From: CAXBBB01 sp963793245
Lineage (GTDB): Bacteria > Bacteroidota > Rhodothermia > Rhodothermales > BA12
Assembly: GCA_963793245.1 (NCBI GenBank)
Contig: CAWBZG010000004.1
Span: forward strand, 434,001 to 498,000
Direction: 5' to 3'
DNA: 64,000 bases
Positions 8,846 to 17,743 of the stretch are shown here, in pieces; position 1 is the first letter of the stretch, and each line of letters begins with the position of its first letter. The notes under the pieces were generated by a model. It did no database searches and was not told where the DNA came from. It saw only the letters and a list, made by a program, of their open reading frames with translations. Both the position numbers and the translations under genes were made by a program.

Positions 8846-9493
8846 ATGCTCCGCACTCTCGCCGCGCTCACACTCCTCATCGTACTCTCCGGCTGCAGCA
8901 AGCCCGATCCCATCATCCGCATGTATGGCGACTGGCGCTACAACGACGGGTATGGCACCGAGGAAGCCCACCGCGAGCAGATCGCCGACCTGGTCGACGA
9001 TTACGCCGCCGATGCTCAGCGCAACCGCCTGGCTGCCGAACAACTCGGCCTCGCGTCGCGCACCGACGCCCGCCTAGCGGGATACGCCACCGAAGCCATT
9101 CTGCTTTCGGAACTGCAGGGCCTGCTACTGATCGAGCAGCGCGAACAAGCAGACGAACTGATCGAAAGCGGCAGCTATCGCGAACTCAACCGGGGCTACG
9201 GCGCCATGATCACCGAGCAGCAGATTCTCGCCGACCGCTACTACGATTTGGGAAGAGCGATGGAAGCTGCGGCGATGGATTCGACCGACCTGGGCCAGAT
9301 CGAGTCGACGGTCGTGCGTTCGCGTTATCAGATCGTACCTCCGCACTGGCTCCGCCGCGACTACGAAGCGCGCCAGCCCAGCCTGCGCGTGATCGCCAAC
9401 CCAGGCCGCGTCGTCGAAGACACGCCCGCCGAGCCGATGCAGCCCCAGTTCGTCGAAGAGAGCGAAGGAGCGGATGTCGAGTCCGATCTATAA
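8846..9493 (+). CDS. Lipoprotein, unknown function
   Basis: 215 aa. It has a lipoprotein signal with LIVLSGC (Cys17), then a largely alpha-helical, Glu/Ala/Arg-rich body (residues 40-150) and a short C-terminal tail rich in Pro and Glu. No family recognised. It starts 46 bp after glgC on the same strand and ends 15 bp before the next frame (the TonB-dependent receptor), so the three could be co-transcribed, although their functions do not obviously connect. The helical body may form a coiled coil. Confidence 0.7.
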   Translation: MLRTLAALTLLIVLSGCSKPDPIIRMYGDWRYNDGYGTEEAHREQIADLVDDYAADAQRNRLAAEQLGLASRTDARLAGYATEAILLSELQGLLLIEQREQADELIESGSYRELNRGYGAMITEQQILADRYYDLGRAMEAAAMDSTDLGQIESTVVRSRYQIVPPHWLRRDYEARQPSLRVIANPGRVVEDTPAEPMQPQFVEESEGADVESDL

Positions 9494-9508
9494 CGCGTCG
9501 GGACTTCT

Positions 9509-11776
9509 GTGATCGTGGACGTGCGGTTTAGCAAGAGAAGCTGCCGAGATTGGCTCGTGCCCTCTTTGTCCGACGTGACGCGTTTGGCATGGTGCCTGTT
9601 GGGGTTGGTGTGTGTGTTTCCCGTGTCGGCGCAGACTATGGTCTCTGGCGTAGTGCGTGACGCTGAAACAGACCAACGCCTTCCGGGGGCAACCGTGCAG
9701 ATCGAAGGCACGAACCGAGGAACGGCGACCGATGCCGAGGGCACATTTCGTATCCCGCTCTCTGGTGGCGCAACGCTCGTCGTCTCGTACGTCGGCTATC
9801 GCACGATGCGGCTTGAGGTAGCGGGTGGGGAGATAGGAGACATCTTGTTGCAGCCTGCTGATCAGCAGATCGGCGAGATCGTCGTTGGCGGAAAATCGCC
9901 TGTCGTCGCGGCGCGGCCCGTACAGGTTGTCCCGGTTCAGGTGCTGCGGCAGGTGCAAGCGGTCGACGGTCGGCAACTCGTTGGGGTCCTTCCAGGAGCG
10001 CATCTACAGGTCAACTCGCGAGGCGAAGCGCTGGTCTATCTTCGCGGAAGTGGCGAGCGGCAAACGGGGTTGTACCTCGACGGTGCGCCGCTGCTCGTGC
10101 CGTGGGACGCCCGCTTCGACGCCGGACTGCTTCCCGGTTGGCTCGTAGGTAGCGCGCGCGTAGTGCAAGGGCCGTCGTCGGTGTTGTACGGCGTCGGTGC
10201 GCCGAGCGGAGCGGTCCTGTTCGGAACGCAGCGGCTTGAAACCGACGGCACGTTCGCCCAGGCCGAAGTGCGCGGATCGGCGCCTGGAAGTGGGCGGCTG
10301 GCGACGGCGATGGTGAGCACGCGGCGAGGCCAAACCCAACTCGAAGCCGGAGCCGGATGGACAACTCAGGACGCTGACGCTCTGGCTGACGTGTCGCTTC
10401 CGTTTTCGCAGCCGTCCGACCGCACGCGCCTGAACACGGATCGCGAAAGCCTCACGCTGTTCGGAAAGGTGGAGCACGACGCAGGTGCCGCCACCTTGCG
10501 CGGCTCGATCCTGCACGTCGCCAATGCCAAGGGCATCGCGCCCGAAAGCCACATCGAAGCGGGCGACGCGCGTTTCTGGCGCTATCCGAACACCCGCTAC
10601 ACGTTGGGCAGTCTGTCGGCGCAGTCCGAACGATCGGCGATGGGTGGGACAATAGACCTGCAAGGTGTCGCGTGGGGGCAAGTACACCACCAGCAAATCG
10701 ATCAGTATGCCGATGCCGACTTTGGTACCATCGACGAGATTCAGGACGACGACGACCTCTCGGCTGGCCTGCGTCTGGGCGCTGCGTTCGAGCGAACCGA
10801 GCGCCTGATCCGCGTGCGCGCCGATGTGCTCGGCTCGCAGCACGATCAGACGAACGTGTCGGGAGGCAGTCCTTTGGCCGACGTCGTCCCTTTCGAGCAG
10901 TCGTACCGGCTGATCCAGGGCGGCGTCGGCGCTGAGTGGGAGGAGCGACTGGGAGCGCGCCGCAACTGGCTCGTTGGCGGCGGACTGGGCGTTGAGGGCG
11001 TCGCCACGCCGCGCACGGGCGACAAACCCGCGCGTGATCCGCAGGCGTCGTGGACGGCATCGCTGACGACCGGCACGCGCATCGGCGCGACCTCGCTCCG
11101 GCTTTCGGGCGCCAGAAAGGTCCGCTTCCCGACGCCGCGCGAACTCTTCGGCGAAGCCATCGGCCGCTTCCTGCTCAACCCCGACCTGCGCCCCGAAACG
11201 ATCTATCAGTCCGAACTGACCGCATCGACTACGGCGCGCAGCATAACCCTCGAAGCCGCCTTGTTCGCCCGGCGCACGACCGACGCAATCGACCAACTCC
11301 GCGTCCGCGTCGACGGCGCCACCCTACGTCAGCGCGTGAACCTCGACGGCAGCCGCACCATAGGCCTGAGTCTGAACGGAACAGCTAGGGCCAACCGCCT
11401 GACCGTATCGGCCAACGCGACGCTGCAACACTCCGAAGGACAAACGGACGACGGTTGGCAGGCCCGTACCGAAGTGCCGTCGTTCACCTCATTCGCCGTT
11501 GCTACCTACCGCGTGCAAGGTTTATCCTTTGGCCTCGACGCCCGAACCGTCGCCGGAATGCGTGATGCGCCCGACGCCGATGGCGACCGTCCACGTTTGG
11601 GAGGCGGCACCCGCGTGGGCATGAGGGCGTCGCATTCGTGGTTTCGCACGCGCGGCAGCCTGGAAGCCTTCGCCCGCGTCGAGAACGCCTTCGACACAGC
11701 TGTCTTCCCGCAAGCTGGCCTTCCGCTTCCCGGACGCACGGTGAGTGTGGGACTGCGCCTGTCGGGAAGTTTGTAG
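9509..11776 (+). CDS. TonB-dependent outer-membrane receptor with N-terminal carboxypeptidase-like domain
   Basis: Outer-membrane beta-barrel transporter energised by TonB; substrate not determinable. Order of parts: signal peptide ending VSAQT, a carboxypeptidase regulatory-like domain (VSGVVRDAETDQRLPGATVQ, residues ~45-120), a plug domain (VYLRGSGERQTGLYLDGAPL ... VVQGPSSVLYGVGAPSGAVL), then the barrel to residue 755. No SusD-like partner is adjacent, so it is more like a siderophore, cobalamin or metal receptor than a polysaccharide one. The start is uncertain: the frame opens with GTG at 9509, but a second in-frame GTG at 9557 gives a more normal signal peptide. The last residue is Leu, not the aromatic residue usual for barrels. 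Confidence 0.9.
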   Translation: MIVDVRFSKRSCRDWLVPSLSDVTRLAWCLLGLVCVFPVSAQTMVSGVVRDAETDQRLPGATVQIEGTNRGTATDAEGTFRIPLSGGATLVVSYVGYRTMRLEVAGGEIGDILLQPADQQIGEIVVGGKSPVVAARPVQVVPVQVLRQVQAVDGRQLVGVLPGAHLQVNSRGEALVYLRGSGERQTGLYLDGAPLLVPWDARFDAGLLPGWLVGSARVVQGPSSVLYGVGAPSGAVLFGTQRLETDGTFAQAEVRGSAPGSGRLATAMVSTRRGQTQLEAGAGWTTQDADALADVSLPFSQPSDRTRLNTDRESLTLFGKVEHDAGAATLRGSILHVANAKGIAPESHIEAGDARFWRYPNTRYTLGSLSAQSERSAMGGTIDLQGVAWGQVHHQQIDQYADADFGTIDEIQDDDDLSAGLRLGAAFERTERLIRVRADVLGSQHDQTNVSGGSPLADVVPFEQSYRLIQGGVGAEWEERLGARRNWLVGGGLGVEGVATPRTGDKPARDPQASWTASLTTGTRIGATSLRLSGARKVRFPTPRELFGEAIGRFLLNPDLRPETIYQSELTASTTARSITLEAALFARRTTDAIDQLRVRVDGATLRQRVNLDGSRTIGLSLNGTARANRLTVSANATLQHSEGQTDDGWQARTEVPSFTSFAVATYRVQGLSFGLDARTVAGMRDAPDADGDRPRLGGGTRVGMRASHSWFRTRGSLEAFARVENAFDTAVFPQAGLPLPGRTVSVGLRLSGSL

Positions 11777-11780
11777 GACC

Positions 11781-11810
11781 ACCTGGCAGGTCGCCCGCGA
11801 CCTGCCAGGT
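11781..11810. terminator. Perfect CCTGGCAGG-family hairpin between convergent genes
   Basis: A 14-bp perfect inverted repeat (ACCTGGCAGGTCGC, a 2-nt loop, then its complement), five bases after the TonB receptor stop and just before the end of the convergent DUF2851 gene. It probably acts as a bidirectional terminator and belongs to a family seen at several gene ends in this window. Confidence 0.75.
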
Positions 11811-11827
11811 GTGCGCCGGAAGCAGCG

Positions 11828-13165
11828 CTACGCCCCCAGCGCCGACTTCCCGACCGCACACGATAGGCAGCGTCCCGGCGCGCAGTAGCGCTGATGGAGT
11901 TCGTGGAGTCCTTGGGTGTGCGTCGCCGTTTGCTGCCGGGTAAAGGAAGGGGGAAAGCGCCGGGTATGCGCGTCCGATTCCGGCTTGAGCGCGTCGAGGC
12001 ACGCCAACACGTCATCGACATCGGCGCCTGCCGCGAGAGCCACAGGTAGAACAGCATTGGCAATCAGCCGCTCGCGCACAGCCGCGCCTACATCCGGGCT
12101 GTGCGGTTTGGACACCTTGCCGACGCGGTAGTGGGCGTGCCAATAGTCGGTCGGCTGCGCGGATGCGGCTTCGATCAGCGCGCTCACGTCACGGTCGGCT
12201 ACGCGCTCGACGGCGTGAGCCGATCCGCCGTAGCTGAGCAACCTACCCGGCGTGAACAGACCAGCCCACTGCACGATGCGCAGATCGGGCGTACCTGCCG
12301 GACGGACACCACCGTAGCGCCAAGGCGTCGTCAACCGCTCGGCAGCGGTGAGTTCGACAGCGGTTTCCAGCGTGCCGGTCGGCGGCAGCAACCCTGCGGC
12401 GATGAGCACGGTGCGCTCGCGGGCGAGTGGCAACATCCGGCGAAGTTCGTCCGGGTTCAGGCGCGTAGCTAGCGTTTCTAGCGCGTCCGCATTTGTGGGT
12501 GCGCCAAGCGTTCGGGCAGCGAGAAGGGCGAGGGCGTTGGGACCGAGCGCGTGCGCTTCACGTGCTTTGCGGAGTAGTCGGCGCTGCGCCATCGTCCGCA
12601 CCCATGCGGCTCTGGCATCACGGTCTGACTCGTCCAGCGTCCACGCGCAGGGTAATTCAGTAGGGCGCTCGAAGAAGTGGAGCAGATGGTCGTGTAGTCG
12701 GCGTGTCAAGTGTGGCGTAAGGACGATCTCGGGCAGCAGCGTACCGTCGGGGCGACGCAGCGTGCCGGTCATCAGGTCGGCGTTGAGCGTGACGTGGAGG
12801 ATGACGGCGTTGTAGCGGGGATCAGCCGGATGTCCATGCCGCGACCACTCCGACGACGACGTGTGGACTTCGATGTCGCCTCGCCACTCGTCCGGCCCGA
12901 TACGCAGGTGCGCGGCTGTGAAGTCGGGGCCGTCGGCGGTATTGAGGCGTCCGGGGTCGAGAATCGTCAGCGGTTTTCCGCCCGTCGTGCGCAGGCTGCC
13001 GTGTCGGATCGCCTGCATCCGCCAGAGGTCCTGAACGACAGCTTCTGGGACGACAGTAGGCGCCGTTCCGTGTGGCGGCTCGCTCGTGGTGACGCGGAGC
13101 AGTTCGTCGCCTCCAAAGAGGTAGAGGTGCGACAGATTGGGGTCGGCGACGAGGGGCAGCAGCAT
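11828..13165 (-). CDS. DUF2851 family protein
   Basis: 445 aa, a conserved Bacteroidota/Rhodothermota family of unknown function. Seen: the family's N-terminal block DLWRMQAIRHGSLRTTGG, PGRLNTADGPDFTAAHLRIG and WRGDIEVHTSSSEWSRHGH, then HVTLNADLMTG. The conserved His, Asp and Glu residues suggest a hydrolase- or nuclease-like site, but that is inference. The protein ends with a Cys cluster (RYCAPGRCLSCAVG) that could bind a metal. The central part is mostly helical. It stands alone, convergent with the TonB receptor and followed upstream by a long palindromic repeat. Confidence 0.88.
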   Translation of the reverse strand: MLLPLVADPNLSHLYLFGGDELLRVTTSEPPHGTAPTVVPEAVVQDLWRMQAIRHGSLRTTGGKPLTILDPGRLNTADGPDFTAAHLRIGPDEWRGDIEVHTSSSEWSRHGHPADPRYNAVILHVTLNADLMTGTLRRPDGTLLPEIVLTPHLTRRLHDHLLHFFERPTELPCAWTLDESDRDARAAWVRTMAQRRLLRKAREAHALGPNALALLAARTLGAPTNADALETLATRLNPDELRRMLPLARERTVLIAAGLLPPTGTLETAVELTAAERLTTPWRYGGVRPAGTPDLRIVQWAGLFTPGRLLSYGGSAHAVERVADRDVSALIEAASAQPTDYWHAHYRVGKVSKPHSPDVGAAVRERLIANAVLPVALAAGADVDDVLACLDALKPESDAHTRRFPPSFTRQQTATHTQGLHELHQRYCAPGRCLSCAVGKSALGA

Positions 13166-13248
13166 GAGTCCGGCGGGTTACGTGACGCTTGGGTAGACCC
13201 AGTGGAAGGGGCTGCGTAACCTCGGAGGCCGAATATTGGCGCCATTGG

Positions 13249-13358
13249 TCATCGCGAGTTCGCAGGCCGTGGCGATCTCCTGCGTCTGCTGATAGCACGG
13301 CGATTGCCACGTCCCCGGATCAAGTCCGGGGCAGGCTGCTACGCTCCTCGCAATGACA
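13249..13358. repeat. Full-length TCATCGCGAG...CTCGCAATGACA palindromic element
   Basis: A 110-bp element whose ends are roughly inverted (TCATCGCGAG at left, CTCGCAATGACA at right). It has internal GGCCGTGGCGATCTC, GCGATTGCCACG and a stem GTCCCCGG/CCGGGGC. Shorter copies lie at 798, 4048 and 47955. It fills most of the gap between DUF2851 and pyrF. Confidence 0.7.
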
Positions 13359-13375
13359 GAGTGAGTGGGGCAGGC

Positions 13376-14194
13376 TCACCCGCGCAACTCCATCGACAAC
13401 GCCTGCGCTGCCGCCTCGGAGCGGTCGGCGAAGTCGGCGCCGTCGCCTGCGTAGAGGATCGACCGGCTCGCGTTGACGAGGATCGGGCCGCCCCTGTTTC
13501 CGCGCATCACGTCGGCTGCTGAACCGCCCTGAGCGCCGACGCCGGGGACGAGGAACGGGACGGTGGGAGCGAGGGCGCGGATCTCGGCCAAGGCGTCGGG
13601 GTCCGTCGCGCCGACGACCAGCCCAGCAGTGCCTTGGGCGCGCGCATCCCACTCGGCGACGCTGCGGCAGACGTGAGCGTAGAGCGGCTTTCCGTTGGCT
13701 TCCAGGTGTTGGAAGTCTCGTGCTCCTGCATTACTCGTGCGCCCCAGCACAAAGGCGCAGCGGTCGGGCCAGTCGAGGAACGGCGTCACGCTGTCGGCGC
13801 CCATGTAGGGGGCGACGGTGATGGCGTCGGCGCCGAACCCATCGAAGGCGGCCTGTGCGTAAAACCGGGCTGTGTTGCCGATGTCGCCGCGTTTGGCGTC
13901 TAAGACGACGAGTGCGTGCGGGGCGTGGCGCCGGACGGAGGCAATGGCGGCGGTGAGCAGGTCGTGCCCATCGCGGCCCCATCGCTCGAAAAAGGCGGCG
14001 TTGGGCTTGAAGGCAGCTGCATGGCTCGCAGTCGACTCAATGATGCGGTCGAGAAACGTCTCGATAGCGGCGACAGGCGACTGGCCTTCGAACGGTAGCG
14101 GCAGACGGGCCGGATCGGGGTCGAGTCCGACGCAGAGGGGGCTACCGGCTGTGCGGACGGCGTAGGCGAGGCGATCGGGGAAGGCGGTGGGCAT
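13376..14194 (-). CDS. pyrF: Orotidine 5'-phosphate decarboxylase, type 2
   Basis: Converts OMP to UMP, the last step of de novo pyrimidine synthesis. 272 aa, the length of the type 2 (longer) family. Seen: CVGLDPDP near the N-terminus, FKPNAAFFERWG and the active-site motif VVLDAKRGDIGNTARFY with the Lys/Asp pair, then ADAITVAPYMGADSVTPF and the phosphate-binding end LVPGVGAQGGS ... ILVNASRSILYAG. It is a single gene on the minus strand, divergent from the acyl-CoA dehydrogenase with 134 bp between the starts. No other pyr genes are near. Confidence 0.95.
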   Translation of the reverse strand: MPTAFPDRLAYAVRTAGSPLCVGLDPDPARLPLPFEGQSPVAAIETFLDRIIESTASHAAAFKPNAAFFERWGRDGHDLLTAAIASVRRHAPHALVVLDAKRGDIGNTARFYAQAAFDGFGADAITVAPYMGADSVTPFLDWPDRCAFVLGRTSNAGARDFQHLEANGKPLYAHVCRSVAEWDARAQGTAGLVVGATDPDALAEIRALAPTVPFLVPGVGAQGGSAADVMRGNRGGPILVNASRSILYAGDGADFADRSEAAAQALSMELRG

Positions 14195-14328
14195 CAGACG
14201 GGGCGTGAAAGGACGTGCAAGCTACATCCGCGCCGGAACGCCAACCGGATGGGTTCGGTACCTAGTGGACGTCTGGAAGCGCTTGCATTTCGGGCACTCT
14301 CTCTTCAACCGACCTGACCCTTCCGACT

Positions 14329-16350
14329 ATGTCCAGCTTGCTCACTAGCCTCAAAAACGTCTCGGCCAAAGATGCCAAGATGATCGCCGACGCCGAAACG
14401 ATGCTCGGCCCCGAGCCGTCGACGATGGGCTTTGCCAAAAACATCTTCTGGGGACGCTTCCGCGAGGATCTGATGTTTCCCTACCCCAAGGAGAGCAAGG
14501 CCGAAAAGAAGAAGTGCGACGCGCTCCTAGTCGAACTCGAAGCCTACATGCGCGACGAGCACCCATCGGTCCAGATCGACCAGGAAGAGCGGATGCCCGA
14601 GTGGTGCCTCGACCGCTTGTTCGACATGGGCGTGATGGGCATGACGGTCCCCGAGCAGTACGGCGGATTGGGCTTGGGCGTTACGAGCTACAACCGCGCG
14701 CTCCAGGTCATCGGACGCTACTGCGGCTCGACGGGCGTCATCGTGTCCGCGCACCAGTCGATTGGCTGCAAGGCAATCATGCTGTTCGGCAGCGAGGAGC
14801 AGAAGAAGAGATTCTTGCCCAAAGTCGCACGTGAGTATCTGTCGGCGTTCTGCTTGAGTGAGCCGCAGGTCGGTTCGGACGCAGCGGGGCAGGAGACGCG
14901 CTGTGAGTGGAACGAGGCCGAGCAGTGCTACATCCTCAACGGCGAGAAGAAGTGGTCGACGAGTGGCGCTCTGGCGGGCATGTTCACCGTCATGGCGAAG
15001 CAGCAGGTCACCAACCCGAAAACGGGCAAGACCAAGGAAGGCGTTACGGCGCTGATCTGCACGCCCGACATGGAAGGCATCGACATCTTCCAGAAGAACC
15101 GCAGCAAAACCGGCATCCGGGGCACGTGGCAGGCGCGCATCCGCTTCACCGACGTCAAGGTCCCCAAAGAGAACCTGTTGCACGAAGAAGGACGCGGCCT
15201 GATCGTCGCGCTGACGTGCCTCAACTATGGGCGCTGCACGCTGTCGGCAGGCATCGCCGGAGCCGCAGATCGCGCGTTTGAGCAGTCGACCAAGTGGGTA
15301 CAGACGCGCTATCAGTTCGACCGCCCGCTCGCCGACTTCGAAGGCGTCCGTCTCCGCATCGCGCGCATGAGCGCCTACACGTATGCAATGGATTCGATGC
15401 TCTACATGATGACGGGCATGCTCGACCGGGGCGACGCCGACATCATGGTCGAGACGGCGATGACCAAGGTCTTCTGCTCGCACTACGGTTGGGAAGTCAT
15501 CGACGACGCCATGCAGATCATGGGCGGCGAAGGCTACGTGACCGAGAACGAGTTCGAGCGGCTGTGGCGCGACAACCGCATCCACCGCATCGTCGAAGGC
15601 TCGAACGAGGTGATGCAGCCGTTCGTGTTCGCCTACGGAGGCCGCAAGCTCGCCGAGTCGATGCTGGGCATTCAGGGCGCGCTGCTCTGGGACAACGACG
15701 AGTCACCGCTCGCCAACGCGCAGCGGATGATCACCAACGGCCTCAACCCGACGATCCTCGCCAAGGCGATCCCGCTTGGTTTGCAGATGTTCTTGGGCCT
15801 CAAGCCTTCTGCTCCCCAGATCACGCGCCTCGATCCGTCACTGGGCGGTTTCGCACGTCGCCTGTCGCGCCTCGTCCAGCTGCACTCGCACCTGTTCAAA
15901 ATGGTCAGCAAGTGGGAGCGCGAGGACATCGTGACGCGGCAGGCCCAGCAAGCCCGCGTCGCCGACAACGCGATCATGATCTTCGCCCTGTCGTGCGCGC
16001 TGTCCAAGATGGATCAGCAACTCCGCGACGGCGACCACGGCGTCGAATTCCAGCGCGAGCGCGCCGCATTTGCTCACCTGTTCGACCTGTTCGAACTCAA
16101 AATCGAGCACAACGGCGAGTCGATGCAGGACAACGCCGACGATTCAATGCGCGAAGCCGCCGTCGCTGCCCTCGACTACGTCGAGACGCTGCCTAACAAC
16201 GAGTTTGCGATTCACGAGTCGTCGCCCATCGCCAAAGGCACCGGCATGGAAGTCGACCACGAGCACGTCAAGCAATTCCCCGGCGGTGAGCAAGGGCAGT
16301 TGACGAGTGGAGACGGCGAGGCAACCAAGGCGCTGCCGACGGTTAGCTAA
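14329..16350 (+). CDS. Acyl-CoA dehydrogenase, large (VLCAD-like) form
   Basis: Flavoenzyme of fatty-acid beta-oxidation that oxidises acyl-CoA to the trans-2-enoyl-CoA. 673 aa, longer than the usual ~390 because of an extra C-terminal helical domain (about residues 470-650), as in the very-long-chain type. Seen: MGVMGMTVPEQYGGLGLG, the FAD-binding LSEPQVGSDAAG and W-S-T-S signature, the ITDVK-like RFTDVKVPKENLLHEEG, and the dehydrogenase C-domain GGEGYVTENEFERLWRD with RIVEGSNEVM carrying the likely catalytic Glu. Substrate chain length is not provable. No etfAB or thiolase is adjacent, and a strong hairpin follows the stop. Confidence 0.93.
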   Translation: MSSLLTSLKNVSAKDAKMIADAETMLGPEPSTMGFAKNIFWGRFREDLMFPYPKESKAEKKKCDALLVELEAYMRDEHPSVQIDQEERMPEWCLDRLFDMGVMGMTVPEQYGGLGLGVTSYNRALQVIGRYCGSTGVIVSAHQSIGCKAIMLFGSEEQKKRFLPKVAREYLSAFCLSEPQVGSDAAGQETRCEWNEAEQCYILNGEKKWSTSGALAGMFTVMAKQQVTNPKTGKTKEGVTALICTPDMEGIDIFQKNRSKTGIRGTWQARIRFTDVKVPKENLLHEEGRGLIVALTCLNYGRCTLSAGIAGAADRAFEQSTKWVQTRYQFDRPLADFEGVRLRIARMSAYTYAMDSMLYMMTGMLDRGDADIMVETAMTKVFCSHYGWEVIDDAMQIMGGEGYVTENEFERLWRDNRIHRIVEGSNEVMQPFVFAYGGRKLAESMLGIQGALLWDNDESPLANAQRMITNGLNPTILAKAIPLGLQMFLGLKPSAPQITRLDPSLGGFARRLSRLVQLHSHLFKMVSKWEREDIVTRQAQQARVADNAIMIFALSCALSKMDQQLRDGDHGVEFQRERAAFAHLFDLFELKIEHNGESMQDNADDSMREAAVAALDYVETLPNNEFAIHESSPIAKGTGMEVDHEHVKQFPGGEQGQLTSGDGEATKALPTVS

Positions 16351-16371
16351 CTCGGCTCATTGCGTAGTATC

Positions 16372-16404
16372 AGCAGGCTCGTCACTCTAGTGGCGGGCCT
16401 GCTT
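16372..16404 (+). terminator. Rho-independent-like hairpin after acyl-CoA dehydrogenase
   Basis: AGCAGGC pairs with GCCTGCT around a further imperfect inner stem, 22 bp after the stop codon. It is followed by a T/C-rich stretch but not a clean T run. Confidence 0.65.
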
Positions 16405-16469
16405 GCTTTCCGTCACTGACTGCGCGTGTATAGATCGGTATTTTCAGACAAGCTATTTCAAATCGTGCG

Positions 16470-17663
16470 ATGAGTCCCTCCATCAACGCCCTCGTCATTG
16501 GGGCTGGGCCTGCGGGACTCATGGCGGCGGAGGTGCTATCCAGAGCGGGCATTGCGGTCGTCGTTGCGGATCAGATGCCGTCGCCTGCTCGGAAACTCCT
16601 GATGGCGGGCAAGTCCGGTCTGAATCTCACCAAAGAAGACGATGACTTTGGCGCGGCGTACGGCGAGGTGTCGCCTGCCTTTGCGCGCGCGATCTCCGAG
16701 TTCGGCCCCGACGAAGTCACGCGGTGGGCGACGGGGCTGGGGCAGGAGGTGTTTGTAGGGTCGACGGGCCGCGTATTCCCCGTTGCGATGAAGGCGTCGC
16801 CGCTGCTGCGCGCGTGGTTGGGACTGCTGGACGATCTCGGGGTGCAGTTGCGGACGCGATGGCGGTGGGAGGGATGGCGCGACGGGCGAGCCGTTTTCGA
16901 CACGCCAGAGGGACCGCAAGAGGTCGACGCCGACATCACCATCTTGGCGATGGGTGGGGCCAGTTGGCGCAGACTGGGCGCCGACGGTGAGTGGGCGGCG
17001 CAGATACCGGAGTCTGTAGCGCCGTTTCAGGCAGCCAACGTCGGGTTGCGGGTGGAATGGTCCGCGCATATGGAGCGCTGGCACGGTCAACCGGTGAAAG
17101 GAGTCGCGTTCACTGCGGGGCATCTGACCAGCCGGGGCGAAGCGGTCATCACGACCAAAGGACTGGAAGGCGGCGGCATCTATAGCGTCAGTAGTGCCGT
17201 AAGGGACGGAGCAGCCTTGGTGGTCGATCTCCTTCCCGACCTGTCGCACGCCGTTGTCGCCGAGCGTCTGTCGCAGCAGCCATCGAAGCAGAGCCTCGCG
17301 ACTCATCTGCGCAAGTCGCTACGGTTCGAAGGCACGCGCGCCGCTCTGCTCAACGAGTTCGGACGACCGTTCGGCGCAGATCTGGCTGGCACCATCAAAG
17401 CACTCCCAATCCGGCACACAGGCGTTTTGCCAATGGACGAAGCCATCTCTACGGCCGGTGGGCTGCGGTTCGATGCGCTGGATGGGTTTCGGCTGGCGGG
17501 ACACGCCTCGGTCTATGCTGCAGGGGAAATGCTCGATTGGGAGGCCCCTACGGGCGGCTGGCTGATCACCGGCTGCCTCGCGACCGGACGCGCGGCAGCG
17601 CTTCAAGCACTGGAAGAGGCGAATGTGACTGCGCGCAGATCAGACGATGGAGAGGCGAAGTGA
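16470..17663 (+). CDS. FAD-dependent oxidoreductase, HI0933/TIGR03862-type flavoprotein
   Basis: 397-aa flavoprotein of the BaiN/HI0933-like family. Seen: N-terminal dinucleotide-binding motif VIGAGPAGLMAAEVLSRAG, then KLLMAGKSGLNLT typical of this family, the middle motif ILAMGGASW, and the C-terminal FAD contact HASVYAAGEMLDWEAPTGGW. The TIGR03862 group lacks a firmly assigned substrate; relatives are often annotated as aminoacetone oxidase or NAD(P)/FAD-dependent oxidoreductase. A relatively A+T-rich 60-bp leader precedes the ATG at 16470. The gene is monocistronic and ends at a strong bidirectional terminator. Confidence 0.9.
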   Translation: MSPSINALVIGAGPAGLMAAEVLSRAGIAVVVADQMPSPARKLLMAGKSGLNLTKEDDDFGAAYGEVSPAFARAISEFGPDEVTRWATGLGQEVFVGSTGRVFPVAMKASPLLRAWLGLLDDLGVQLRTRWRWEGWRDGRAVFDTPEGPQEVDADITILAMGGASWRRLGADGEWAAQIPESVAPFQAANVGLRVEWSAHMERWHGQPVKGVAFTAGHLTSRGEAVITTKGLEGGGIYSVSSAVRDGAALVVDLLPDLSHAVVAERLSQQPSKQSLATHLRKSLRFEGTRAALLNEFGRPFGADLAGTIKALPIRHTGVLPMDEAISTAGGLRFDALDGFRLAGHASVYAAGEMLDWEAPTGGWLITGCLATGRAAALQALEEANVTARRSDDGEAK

Positions 17664-17688
17664 GTACCTCACATCTTCCCCGAACCCA

Positions 17689-17725
17689 AAACGCCGCCGA
17701 AAGCATCAAGCTCTCGGCGGCGTTT
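17689..17725. terminator. Bidirectional terminator
   Basis: A 12-bp perfect stem (AAACGCCGCCGA and its complement TCGGCGGCGTTT) with a 13-nt loop. It has A residues on the left arm and T residues on the right, so it can serve both the flavoprotein and the convergent LVIVD gene. Confidence 0.9.
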
Positions 17726-17743
17726 CTGTTTACTGCGGCTCAA

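Noticed and set aside
10004..11296. 430-codon minus-strand open frame opposite the TonB-dependent receptor
   Set aside because: No recognisable domain; opposite frame is a full receptor.
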